From contig NZ_JAROCY010000003.1 in assembly GCF_029436685.1 (NCBI RefSeq), forward strand, positions 124,001 to 188,000: a stretch of DNA of 64,000 nucleotides. Reading direction: 5' to 3'. Numbering within the stretch: position 1 is the first letter of the stretch; each line of letters opens with the position of its first letter. The notes under the pieces are model-generated. The model was not told the DNA's origin, did not search any database, and worked only from the letters and a program-made list of their open reading frames with translations. This document shows positions 1 to 7,627 of the stretch, one piece after another. This DNA comes from Novosphingobium cyanobacteriorum (GTDB lineage Bacteria; Pseudomonadota; Alphaproteobacteria; Sphingomonadales; Sphingomonadaceae). The position numbers and the translations under genes were made by a program.

Positions 1-475
1 AGTAGTGCGTCAGCAGGTCTTCCGAAATCGCGGCGAGGATCACCTTGCCCGAAGCGAGCGCGTGCATCGGGCGGCGCATGCCGGGCTCCACCGCATAGCG
101 CAGCGCCTGTTCGCCCGCCTCGGTGACCAGCGCCTCGATCTCCCAGCCTTCGCGCACCATGAACGATGCGGTCTCGTTCAGTTCACCCTTCAGCGCGCGG
201 ACCAGCGGGCGGACGCGGTCTTCGAGCGTCAGCGCGGCGGGCGCCACGCGCAGCCGTTCCAGCCCCGGCCCCGGCAGGTAGCGCCGCCCTTCACGCACAA
301 GGTATTCGCGGTCGGCGAGCGTGGCGAGCAGGTAGGACAGGCTGGACACCGGGATGCCCAGAGCGCCGGCGATCTCCTGCGCCACCGCGCCTTGGCGGTG
401 GGCGACGACATACTCGATCACGTCGAGCGTGCGCATCGCCGACTTGACCGGGTTGGAGGGCGGCTGGCTGCTCAC
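1..475 (-). CDS. IclR-family transcriptional regulator (C-terminus beyond window)
   Basis: The reading frame starts at a GTG (475-473) and runs off the left edge, leaving about 158 residues. The N-terminal third reads as a winged helix-turn-helix (AMRTLDVIEYV, then QEIAGALGIPVSSLSYLLATL), followed by the start of the IclR effector domain (ALTLEDRVRPLVRAL, later MHALASGKVILAAIS). That order is typical of IclR regulators, which bind a small molecule in the C-terminal domain and control an adjacent catabolic operon. The start overlaps the stop of the preceding gene by four bases (GTGA), so it is probably translated from the same message as the NTF2-like and MetE-like genes. The palindrome at 2014-2031 in front of that message is a natural candidate target. 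The specific ligand cannot be read from the sequence. Confidence 0.85.
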   Translation of the reverse strand, partial: MSSQPPSNPVKSAMRTLDVIEYVVAHRQGAVAQEIAGALGIPVSSLSYLLATLADREYLVREGRRYLPGPGLERLRVAPAALTLEDRVRPLVRALKGELNETASFMVREGWEIEALVTEAGEQALRYAVEPGMRRPMHALASGKVILAAISEDLLTHY

Positions 476-870
476 GTGAAGATCAGGCTGCCGCGCCGCT
501 CGGCAAAGCGCCAGCCCTCGGCCGTGAGGCAGAAGCGATCGTGGAACGATCCGACCAGCGGTGGCGCGTCCGCCGCGGTGAACAGCAGCATCGCGCTGGT
601 GCCGCGCGCGGTGGCGGGGCCTTCCACATCGATCACCACGTTGGAACAGACATGGCGGGTGGTGCGCGGCGGGCGGGCCTTGAACGCGGAAAGGATCGCT
701 TCGCGCCCAACAACGCCCTGATCGGGCGCGGTGGGGCGATACATCACCCCGTCCTCGGCATAGAGCGCGGCCACCTCGCCCCACCGCGCCTCGTCATTCA
801 GATTGGCGTAGAGTGCGACGAGGCGGGCGCATTCGTGCTCGATGGCGCGGCGTTCGGCGTCCTCGATCAC
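472..870 (-). CDS. NTF2-like / SnoaL-family protein
   Basis: 132 residues. The pattern fits the SnoaL/NTF2 fold: an N-terminal helix (ECARLVALYANLNDE), the conserved run ALYAEDGVMY, then alternating strands ending in GWRFAERRGSLIF. Members are small cone-shaped proteins that act as isomerases, hydrolases, dehydratases or ligand binders in aromatic and polyketide pathways; the exact reaction cannot be inferred. It starts at GTG 870, overlapping the stop of the MetE-like gene by four bases, and ends overlapping the IclR start by four bases, so the three genes are translationally coupled. A shared catabolic or demethylation task is likely. Confidence 0.75.
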   Translation of the reverse strand: MIEDAERRAIEHECARLVALYANLNDEARWGEVAALYAEDGVMYRPTAPDQGVVGREAILSAFKARPPRTTRHVCSNVVIDVEGPATARGTSAMLLFTAADAPPLVGSFHDRFCLTAEGWRFAERRGSLIFT

Positions 871-2000
871 AGGCGGGCGCCCGCAATATCCGCCCCTTCG
901 CGCAGGGCCTTGAGCTTGCGCCAGGTGACGATGGGATCAAGCTTGCCATAGCCGGCGAAGGTGCCGAAGCCGCAGTCCGTGCTGGCGACAACGCGGTCGG
1001 GCCCGACGAATTCGGCGAAGCGTTCGATGCGCTGGGCGATCAGCTCCGGGTGCTCGATGTAGTTCGAGCAGGTGTCGATGAGGCCGGGCGCGAGGATCTT
1101 GTGATCGGGCAGCTTCGCGTCCTTCCACACCTTCCATTCGTGTTCGTGCCGCGGGTTGGCGGCTTCGAACAGCACGGTGGCGGGCCGCGCCTTGAGCACG
1201 ATGTCGATCACGCGTTCGAGCGGGATATCGTGATCGTGCGGGCCTTCGTAATTGCCCCAGCAGATGTGCATCCGCATCCGTTCGGGCGGGATGTTGGCGG
1301 TGGCGGCGTTCAGCGCCTCCACGTTGGCGGCGGCGACCTTGAGGAAGTCCTCCTCGGAAAGGTCCTGGTAGCCGGTGTGGCGGCTCATCGCCAGGTCGGG
1401 GCAATCGAGCTGGAGGTAGAACCCTTCGGACACGATTGTCTCGTACTCTTCGCGCATAGCATCGGCGAGATCGGCAAGATAGGCTTCGTGGCTGGGATAA
1501 TGACGGTTGACCTGGAATGCGGTGATCAGGCCCGGCGAGGCCGCGTTCATGAACGCCTCGGTATCCGGCGCGGCGTGCTTTGCCAGCGCGGCCTTGAAGC
1601 GGCGGATATCATCGTGCAGCGGCTGCAGCGTGACCTTGCGCACCGGGGCGATGCACGAGGCGCGGACGAATTCCTGGCTGCCCATGATCGCAGAGAGCTT
1701 CTTGGCGAGGTTCGGCACTTCGGCAAGGTCCGCCGCGGGCTTGCGATCGATGTGCCCGCCAAAGCCGGACAGGCGCTCGATCATGTAGGTGGAGTACCCC
1801 ACCTTCCCCAGCTCGCCATCCGAGACGATCGAGACACCGGCCTCAACCTGCTGCCGCACCGCCTCGTCCACCGCAGCGGAGACCTTGGCATCAAATTCGG
1901 CGGCGTCGTAGGGCTCGCCCTTGTCGCGCGCCAGCAGCAGCGGGGTCAACTCGTCGCCGCGCGGCAGGCTGCCGACATGGGTGGTCTTGATTTTGGCCAT
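867..2000 (-). CDS. MetE C-terminal-like (cobalamin-independent) methyltransferase
   Basis: 377 residues, the size of stand-alone MetE catalytic-domain proteins (COG0620) rather than the roughly 750-residue full-length MetE. The zinc-binding set is visible: the HxC pair in MHICWGNY, a glutamate in VLFEAANP, and a late cysteine in STDCGFG. The N-terminus carries the family opening TTHVGSLPR. Such short homologues transfer methyl or alkyl groups to thiols, and many are not used for methionine synthesis. The company of an NTF2-like protein and an IclR regulator in overlapping genes points to a catabolic role, perhaps removing a methyl group from a growth substrate. That is inference. A palindrome lies just upstream at 2014-2031. 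Confidence 0.8.
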   Translation of the reverse strand: MAKIKTTHVGSLPRGDELTPLLLARDKGEPYDAAEFDAKVSAAVDEAVRQQVEAGVSIVSDGELGKVGYSTYMIERLSGFGGHIDRKPAADLAEVPNLAKKLSAIMGSQEFVRASCIAPVRKVTLQPLHDDIRRFKAALAKHAAPDTEAFMNAASPGLITAFQVNRHYPSHEAYLADLADAMREEYETIVSEGFYLQLDCPDLAMSRHTGYQDLSEEDFLKVAAANVEALNAATANIPPERMRMHICWGNYEGPHDHDIPLERVIDIVLKARPATVLFEAANPRHEHEWKVWKDAKLPDHKILAPGLIDTCSNYIEHPELIAQRIERFAEFVGPDRVVASTDCGFGTFAGYGKLDPIVTWRKLKALREGADIAGARL

Positions 2001-2013
2001 CAGGCGCCTCTCC

Positions 2014-2031
2014 AGTTCATATCCGTGAACT
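2014..2031. promoter_or_regulatory. Candidate operator of the IclR-linked operon
   Basis: Perfect inverted repeat AGTTCA-TATCCG-TGAACT (6-bp arms, 6-bp spacer), 14 bases upstream of the ATG of the MetE-like gene. Its size and place suit a dimeric repressor or activator site. The IclR-family protein encoded at the end of the same operon is the obvious partner, but this is inferred only from proximity. Confidence 0.45.
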
Positions 2032-2228
2032 TTTCATAGAGGTATGAGCGCCATGCGCAAGCGGGAGTTGCGGGGCTAGGTTGACACAGTTGACACTGTA
2101 CAATGGGTTAAATCCGATTTGCGGCCGAACCACCCCCACAAGGTCGAAAAAGCAGAAAAAAGTGGCTGAAATGCGCCATTCATGATTGGAACATAGCAGA
2201 AACTCCGCCTGTAGGAAAGGAAATTTAG

Positions 2229-2248
2229 ATAACAGACGTGTCTGTTAT
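2229..2248. promoter_or_regulatory. Orphan 9-bp perfect inverted repeat
   Basis: ATAACAGAC-GT-GTCTGTTAT: two perfect 9-bp arms with a 2-bp spacer, in an AT-richer stretch between the MetE-like gene (minus) and the M3 peptidase (plus). It has the form of a TetR- or LacI-type operator rather than a terminator. Neither flanking gene starts next to it (229 bp and 394 bp away), and no regulator gene sits beside it. Confidence 0.4.
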
Positions 2249-2298
2249 TAAAGATCACGCCTGTCAGGCCATCATGGTGATGGACTTCAGGAAGTTGG

Positions 2299-2473
2299 TT
2301 TCGCGCAGAGGGCGCCGAGAAAGAAGAATGAACCTGTTTCGCGCGAAGACGCGAAGACGCAAAGGCGATGTTTCAGCGGCGAAGCGGCCATCTGAACGCT
2401 GCCTCGGCCAGATATCCGAAGCCTGCAGCGCGAACAGAAGCCCTTCGCGTCTTCGTGTCTCTGCGCGAAATGG
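2299..2473. repeat. Intergenic inverted repeat, CGCAGAG/CGAAGAC family, copy 1
   Basis: The stretch 2337-2364 (TTTCGCGCGAAGACGCGAAG and onward) is closely matched by the reverse complement of 2441-2472. The arms are built from short direct units (GCGAAGACGCGAAGACGC). A further partial arm (TTCGCGCAGAGGGCGCCGAG) begins at 2300. Related elements occur at 9920-10043, 19149-19211 and 34271-34431. Reading frames across these elements translate into the same low-complexity peptide and are not genes. Confidence 0.75.
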
Positions 2474-2507
2474 ATCATGGTCTGACAAGTAGCGCGCGTC
2501 GGATACC

Positions 2508-2552
2508 CCCACCCCTCGATCCCCTCCCCTGAAGGGGATGGGAGGAGCACTG
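2508..2552. repeat. CTCCC/GGGAG palindromic repeat, copy 1
   Basis: CCCCTCCCCTGAAGGGGATG lies inside a C-rich/G-rich inverted repeat, the first of a family also seen at 4856-4925, 6700-6738, 9517-9553, 17533-17660 and 26378-26462. It sits 90 bases before the M3 peptidase start. It may fold as an RNA hairpin, but it has no T-run of a classical terminator. Confidence 0.6.
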
Positions 2553-2641
2553 TTCCCAAGTCCGTTCAGCAACGTGAAAGGTGGTTGCAATAGTGACTAT
2601 ATTCTGACACCTCGACGCGCCTTGCGACCAAGACCGGGACC

Positions 2642-4840
2642 ATGCGATTCATGCGATTTGAGACGAATGCCATCCGTGCGGCGGCCATGCTGCTGGCGGG
2701 ATCGAGCCTTGCCGGATGCGCCGGCCAGATGACGCAAGTACAAACCACCCCGGTGCCGACCGCAGCGCCCGCCCCTGCCCCCGCCCCGGCCATCCCGACG
2801 GGCACGAGCGCCTTTGCCAAGCCGAGCGCGCTGCCGTTCGAGCTGCCGGACTTCAACGCCTATACCCCGGCGGACTATCAGGCCGGGCACGAGGAAGGCA
2901 TCGTTATCGCGCGGGCCGAAGTGGCGGCGATCACCGCCAATGCCGAAGCGCCGACCTTTGCCAACACGATCGAGGCGCTGGAGACATCACGCCAGGTGCT
3001 GAAGCGGGCGCAGCGCGCGTTCAGCGCGGTTCATGCAGCGGACACCAGCGATGCGCTGGACGCGGTGGAGACCACGACCGCAGCGATGACGGCCGCGTGG
3101 GACAGCGAGTTCTACCTGAACGGCGCGCTGTTTGCGCGGATCAAGGCGCTGCACGATGCACGCGCAACGCTGGGCCTGACGCCCGAGCAGGACCGCGTGC
3201 TGGAGATGTATTACCAGGACTTCGTGCTGAAGGGCGCGCTGCTGAACCAGGCCGACAAGGCGAAGCTGGCGCAGATCGACACGCAGCTGGCCACGCTTTC
3301 CAGCGCATTCGGCCAGAAGCTGACCGCCGCGACCAAGGATGCGGCGGTGGTGGTCGACAACCCCCAGGCGCTGGCCGGGCTTTCCACCGCCGAGATCGCG
3401 GCAGCGGCCGAAGCGGCCAAGGCGCGCGGGCTGACCGGCAAGTGGCTGTTGGGCGTGACCAACACCACGGTACAGCCGCAGGCAGACGCGCTGGCCGACC
3501 GGGCGCTGCGCGAAAAGGTGTTCATGGCCGGGTGGACCCGCGCCACCAAGGGCGACGCCAACGACACCCGCACGATCACGGCGCAAGTGCTGGCGCTGCG
3601 CGCGGAAAAGGCGAAGCTGCTGGGCTATCCCAGCTACGCCGCATGGAACCTGCAGGACCAGATGGCGCGCAGCCCTGACAAGGTGACCGCGTTCCTCGAC
3701 GCGCTGGATGCACCCACGGCCAAGGCCGTGGCGCGCGATGCGGTGGACATCCGCGCGGCGATCAAGGCCAAGGGTGGCAAGTTCGAGCCGAGGCCGTGGG
3801 ACTGGAAGCGCTATGCCGAGGATGTGCGCAAGAAGAAGTTCGCCTTCGATTCCAGCGAGGCGAAGCCGTATTTCGAAACGTGGCGCGTGCTGGAGGACGG
3901 CGTGTTCCATGCCGCGACCCAGCTTTACGGCATCACCTTCCACCGGCGGGAGGACCTGAAGGGCTGGCGGCCCGAAATGCGCGTGTATGAAGTGCACGAA
4001 GAGGATGGCAGCACGCTGGGCCTGTTCCTGATCGACCCGTTCCAGCGCGACACCAAGCAGGGCGGCGCGTGGATGGACACGGTGGTGCCCGGCAGCCCGC
4101 TGTTCGGCACCAAGCCGGTGGTCTATAACGTGCTGAACATTGCCCCGCCCGCGCCCGGCCAGCCGGCGCTGGCGACCGACGACGATGTGATCACGCTGTT
4201 CCATGAATTCGGCCACGCGCTGCACGGCCTGTTTGCCGCAGGCGGATACCCGCGCGTGGCGAGCACCACCGATGCGCGCGACTTCGTGGAATTCCCTTCG
4301 CAGTTCAACGAGCACTGGGCGTTCGAGCCGAGCGTGCTGGCGCATTATGCCAAGCACTGGAAGACCGGCGCGCCGATGCCGCCGGCACTGGCGGCGAAGA
4401 TCGTGGCGGCGGGCAAGTTCGACAAGGCGTTCGACACCGCGAGCGCGCTTGCGGCGATGCAGCTGGACATGAAAGCGCACGTGCTGGCCCCGGGCCAGAC
4501 CCCGCAGGACGTGGACGCATTCGAGGCGCAGGCGCTGAAGGAAACCGGCCTGCCGGTGGACATGGTGCCGACGCGCTATCGCGTGACCAGCTTCCGCCAT
4601 GTGTTCGGCGGCGGATATGCGGCGGGTTATTATGCCTATGAATGGACCAAGATGCTGGAGGCGGACGCCTATCAGTGGTTCTTGGAGCATGGCGGCATGA
4701 CCCGCGCCAACGGCCAGCGTTTCCGCGAGCTGGTGCTGGCCAAGGGCGATCGCGAGCCGCTGGACCAGGTGTGGCTGAAATTCCGCGGGCGCGAGCCGCA
4801 GGTGGGGCCGATGCTGGAGCAGCTGGGGCTGGACAGGTAG
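2642..4840 (+). CDS. dcp: M3-family metallopeptidase lipoprotein (peptidyl-dipeptidase Dcp-like)
   Basis: 732 residues. The N-terminus is a lipoprotein signal (hydrophobic AAAMLLAGSSLAGC with the lipobox cysteine), so the enzyme is probably anchored in the envelope. The zinc site HEFGH is at residues 521-525 in LFHEFGHALHGLF. The downstream FPSQFNEHWAFEP supplies the third ligand region, and the FGGGYAAGYYAYEWTKMLEADAY block is typical of Dcp and oligopeptidase A. Length and motifs match peptidyl-dipeptidases that clip dipeptides from peptide C-termini. A second ATG nine bases downstream could be the real start; both keep the signal. The gene stands alone, flanked by palindromic repeats. Confidence 0.9.
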   Translation: MRFMRFETNAIRAAAMLLAGSSLAGCAGQMTQVQTTPVPTAAPAPAPAPAIPTGTSAFAKPSALPFELPDFNAYTPADYQAGHEEGIVIARAEVAAITANAEAPTFANTIEALETSRQVLKRAQRAFSAVHAADTSDALDAVETTTAAMTAAWDSEFYLNGALFARIKALHDARATLGLTPEQDRVLEMYYQDFVLKGALLNQADKAKLAQIDTQLATLSSAFGQKLTAATKDAAVVVDNPQALAGLSTAEIAAAAEAAKARGLTGKWLLGVTNTTVQPQADALADRALREKVFMAGWTRATKGDANDTRTITAQVLALRAEKAKLLGYPSYAAWNLQDQMARSPDKVTAFLDALDAPTAKAVARDAVDIRAAIKAKGGKFEPRPWDWKRYAEDVRKKKFAFDSSEAKPYFETWRVLEDGVFHAATQLYGITFHRREDLKGWRPEMRVYEVHEEDGSTLGLFLIDPFQRDTKQGGAWMDTVVPGSPLFGTKPVVYNVLNIAPPAPGQPALATDDDVITLFHEFGHALHGLFAAGGYPRVASTTDARDFVEFPSQFNEHWAFEPSVLAHYAKHWKTGAPMPPALAAKIVAAGKFDKAFDTASALAAMQLDMKAHVLAPGQTPQDVDAFEAQALKETGLPVDMVPTRYRVTSFRHVFGGGYAAGYYAYEWTKMLEADAYQWFLEHGGMTRANGQRFRELVLAKGDREPLDQVWLKFRGREPQVGPMLEQLGLDR

Positions 4841-4855
4841 GTTAGGAAACAAGCC

Positions 4856-4925
4856 CACCCCCGCCCCCTCCCGCAAGCGGGAGGGGAGAATATACGCCAG
4901 CCCCCTACCGCTTGCGGGAGGGGCG
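4856..4925. repeat. CTCCC/GGGAG palindromic repeat, copy 2 (double hairpin)
   Basis: Two hairpins in tandem, the first with CCCCTCCCGCAAGCGGGAGG and the second with CCCCCTACCGCTTGCGGGAG, between the convergent M3 peptidase gene and the cobalamin operon end. It may serve as a two-way transcription barrier. Confidence 0.65.
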
Positions 4926-4991
4926 CGAGACTTGGTGAGCCGGAGGCGAACCTAGTCGCAGCGGGGTGAGCAATTTCGCGCAGGCAGGTTC

Positions 4992-5717
4992 TCAACAAGC
5001 CAGCGCGCGGTGGCCGGGTTCGCCCAGCCATTGCGCCTGGAGGCCCCAGACCTGTTCAATCAGCACGGGATCGAGAACGTCGTCGGGCAGGCCATCGGCC
5101 ACGACGAAGCCCCGGTCCAGCACGATCACGCGATCTGCGTGGTTCATCGCCTGCGCCAGATCATGCAGGACCAGCACGATACCCTGCCCGCGTTGCGCGA
5201 GTGCGCGGAAGCGGTGGAGCAGTGCCTGCTGGTGTGCGAGATCGAGGCTGGCGAGCGGTTCATCAGCCAGGATCCAGCGCGGCGTTCCGGCAAGGACGCG
5301 GGCCAGCAATGCGCGGGCGCGTTCGCCTCCGGAAAGCTCTGCAACGGGACGATGGCGCAAGTCATCGAGATCGAGTGCGGCGAGCGCGGCATCGATGGCC
5401 TGCGCATCCTGTGCCGGGGCGGTGCGGTGTGGCAGGCGGCCGAGCGCGGCAAGGCTTTCCACGCTGAGGTTCCAGGCGACTTCGCCTGATTGCGGCAGGT
5501 AACCGATCGTCTGCGCGCGCACGCTGGCGGGAAGCTGACCGAGCAGGTTGCCATCAAGGCTGACCGGACCGGGCAGCAGGCCGGCGAGCGCGGAAAGCAG
5601 CGTGGACTTGCCTGCGCCGTTGGGGCCGAGGATCGCCGTGACTTCTCCGGCCCGCAGCGACAGGCTGACACCATGGAGGCGACCCGGCACGGCAAGGTTC
5701 TCTGTTGCCAGTGTCAT
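4992..5717 (-). CDS. btuD: Cobalamin (FecE/BtuD-type) ABC transporter ATPase
   Basis: 241 residues from the ATG at 5717. Walker A is GPNGAGKS, the Q-loop lies in GYLPQSGEV, the signature is LSGGERAR, Walker B is WILADEPLASLD, and the switch histidine is in VLVLHDLAQ. The family powers import of cobalamin or iron chelates through a periplasmic-binding-protein-dependent permease. It is the last gene of the riboswitch-led operon, and its start overlaps the permease stop (ATGA). The riboswitch makes cobalamin or a related corrinoid the likely substrate. Longer frames upstream of 5717 lie antisense to the permease and are not part of the gene. Confidence 0.88.
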   Translation of the reverse strand: MTLATENLAVPGRLHGVSLSLRAGEVTAILGPNGAGKSTLLSALAGLLPGPVSLDGNLLGQLPASVRAQTIGYLPQSGEVAWNLSVESLAALGRLPHRTAPAQDAQAIDAALAALDLDDLRHRPVAELSGGERARALLARVLAGTPRWILADEPLASLDLAHQQALLHRFRALAQRGQGIVLVLHDLAQAMNHADRVIVLDRGFVVADGLPDDVLDPVLIEQVWGLQAQWLGEPGHRALAC

Positions 5718-6676
5718 GCCAGCGTGCTCCGCATGCGCAGCAGCAGGCGCAGGAAGAATGGCGCGCCCATGAGGCTTAGCGCGATGCCGAGGCGCAGCTC
5801 GCCCCCGGTGAGCGGGAGCACACGGCACAGGCAATCGGCCAGCAGCAGCAGCAGCGCCCCGGTGAGCGCGCTGGGCACGAGCAGCGCGGAGGGGCGCTGG
5901 CTGGTGAACGGGCGGACCATGTGCGGCACCATCAGGCCGACGAAGCCGATGATCCCCGCCACTGCCACGCCCGAACCGACGATGAGCCCGCAGGCCATGA
6001 CCATCAGCCATTGCAGCCGCACCGGATCGACGCCGAGCGAGCGGGCGGCAGCCTCGCCCAGGGTGAGCGCATCGAGCGCGCGGCCGGCGCGGGCAAGCAG
6101 GAGCAGGCCGAGCAGCGTGGGCGGAAGGGCGATCCACACTTCATCCCAACCGCGGTTTTCCAGCGCGCCCATCAGCCAGGTGACGATCTCGCTGAGCGCG
6201 AAGGGATTGGGCGAAAGCGAGATGGCGAGGCTGGTGAGCGCGCCCGAGAGGCTGGCGAGCATCATCCCGGCCAGCGTGAACAGCACGACCGAGGCGGCGC
6301 GCCCGGCAATGAGCGCGAGCAGCAGCATGCCCAGCGCCGCGCCGGTCAGCGCGAACAGCGGCAGGGCGAAGGGCTGCACCGCATAGCCGGTGTAGAACGA
6401 CAGCACCGCACCCAGCGCCGCCATCGGCGCGATGCCGAACAGGCCGGGATCGGCCAGCGGGTTGCGCAGATAGCCCTGCATCGCCGCACCACATGCGCCC
6501 AGCCCGGCGCCGAGCACCAGCGCCAGCACCGCGCGCGGCAGGCGCAGTTCCATCAGGATGGGGATGGCGTTCTTCACCGGCGGAGCAAAGGGCGCGATCC
6601 ACACCTGCCCGGCAAGGAGGGAGAGCGGGAGGGCGAGCAGGAGCAGGGTGAGGAGGAGCGGGACCGGGCGTGTCAT
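5714..6676 (-). CDS. btuC: FecCD/BtuC-family permease of a cobalamin ABC transporter
   Basis: 320 residues, very hydrophobic, with about nine to ten membrane segments. Family signatures include the N-terminal RLPRAVLALVLGAGLGACGAAMQG, then NPLADPGLFGIAPMAALGAV and GIIGFVGLMVPHMVRPF, the region that contacts the ATPase. The ATG at 6676 overlaps the stop of the binding-protein gene by four bases, the usual coupling, so it is preferred over the ATG at 6691. It forms the inner-membrane channel with the ATPase at 4992-5717. Confidence 0.88.
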   Translation of the reverse strand: MTRPVPLLLTLLLLALPLSLLAGQVWIAPFAPPVKNAIPILMELRLPRAVLALVLGAGLGACGAAMQGYLRNPLADPGLFGIAPMAALGAVLSFYTGYAVQPFALPLFALTGAALGMLLLALIAGRAASVVLFTLAGMMLASLSGALTSLAISLSPNPFALSEIVTWLMGALENRGWDEVWIALPPTLLGLLLLARAGRALDALTLGEAAARSLGVDPVRLQWLMVMACGLIVGSGVAVAGIIGFVGLMVPHMVRPFTSQRPSALLVPSALTGALLLLLADCLCRVLPLTGGELRLGIALSLMGAPFFLRLLLRMRSTLA

Positions 6677-7605
6677 CGGGCTGCCGCCCATGACGGAACA
6701 GGCCCTCCCCCGACCCCTCCCGCAAGCGGGAGGGGTGATAGCTGGTTGCGGACTTCAGCGAGGCGCCTTGTGGCACGGATCAAGGTGGGACCGGCGCAGT
6801 AGAGCAGGTTCGGGGCGAAGCGGGCGCGCTGCACGCCTTTCAGCGTGGCGAGCGCGGGGTGGGTGAGCATGCGGTCGGCATCGTGGGCGCCCTCGCCCGC
6901 GGCGGTCGTGAAGATCACGCGCGGAGGATCGGCCAGCAGGCGTTCGAGCGGGAGGATATCGGCCTGGCCATAGCCCTTGGCGGCGCTGGCATTGGTGAAG
7001 CCGGTGCGGCGCATGAGGTCTGCGATCAGGGTCTGGTCACCCGGAACCATGCCGCCCGATTCCCACATGACCGCAGGGACCGGGACAGAGCCGGGAGCGG
7101 GCGAGGCGGCGGCGAGCGCGGCATCGATGCGTGCGATCAGCGCCTCGCCACGTTCGGGATGCCCGGCAAGTGCGGCAAGCTGGCGAACCTGCGAGCGGGC
7201 ATCGTCGATGGTGTTGGCGGTGCCGACGGTCTCAAGCCGCAGGCCGAGCCGGGCATAAGCCCCGGCGGTGGCGGGCGCGATGAAGCTGCTGTCGATGACG
7301 ACGTCGGGGTGGAGGGCGACGACCTCCTCGACCGTGCCGCGCGTAATGCGATACCGTCGCGCCTGCTGCGCGGGCATCGAGGCCGAGCGCGGATCGGCGC
7401 TGTAGTGCGAGATGGCGAGGACCTGGCCCGGATCGGCGACCTCGGCAAGGATGGCATCGGCGCAGGGGTTCAGACTGACGATGGTGGTATGGGGACGGGG
7501 GACCTCCGCCTGCGTTTGAGGAACGCAGGCGGAGAGGAGCATGGCAAGCGTGGGGAATACCACCCCTCGCCGCGGGGTCGTGCGGCGGTCCCCCTTCTTC
7601 GGCAT
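6673..7605 (-). CDS. btuF: BtuF-like periplasmic cobalamin-binding lipoprotein
   Basis: About 310 residues from the ATG at 7605; an ATG at 7542 is also possible. Either start gives a hydrophobic stretch ending in LLSAC, a lipobox. The body shows the class III binding-protein pattern: TIVSLNPCADAILAEVADPGQVLAISH, then VVALHPDVVIDSSF and ADILPLERLLADPPRVIF. It hands cobalamin to the permease encoded next. The last residues (SPLPLAGGVGGGP) come from a CTCCC/GGGAG palindromic element at 6700-6738 that lies inside the reading frame. That suggests the original C-terminus was altered when the repeat was inserted. Confidence 0.82.
   Translation of the reverse strand: MPKKGDRRTTPRRGVVFPTLAMLLSACVPQTQAEVPRPHTTIVSLNPCADAILAEVADPGQVLAISHYSADPRSASMPAQQARRYRITRGTVEEVVALHPDVVIDSSFIAPATAGAYARLGLRLETVGTANTIDDARSQVRQLAALAGHPERGEALIARIDAALAAASPAPGSVPVPAVMWESGGMVPGDQTLIADLMRRTGFTNASAAKGYGQADILPLERLLADPPRVIFTTAAGEGAHDADRMLTHPALATLKGVQRARFAPNLLYCAGPTLIRATRRLAEVRNQLSPLPLAGGVGGGPVPSWAAAR
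6700..6738. repeat. CTCCC/GGGAG palindromic repeat, copy 3 (within btuF coding end)
   Basis: CCCCTCCCGCAAGCGGGAGG, part of a longer palindrome, embedded in the last codons of the binding-protein gene just before the permease start. It adds a low-complexity tail to the protein and puts a strong RNA hairpin near the permease ribosome-binding site. Confidence 0.65.
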
Positions 7606-7627
7606 GCCGAAGCAGGTCAGATCAGGA

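Noticed and set aside
2076-2258. 60-codon minus-strand frame in the 2001-2641 gap
   Set aside because: No ribosome-binding site, no family resemblance, and it overlaps the 2229-2248 palindrome. More likely non-coding.
2987-4876. 629-codon minus-strand frame opposite the M3 peptidase
   Set aside because: Low-complexity His/Arg/Gln-rich translation, typical of antisense frames in GC-rich genes. The plus-strand product has intact zinc motifs.
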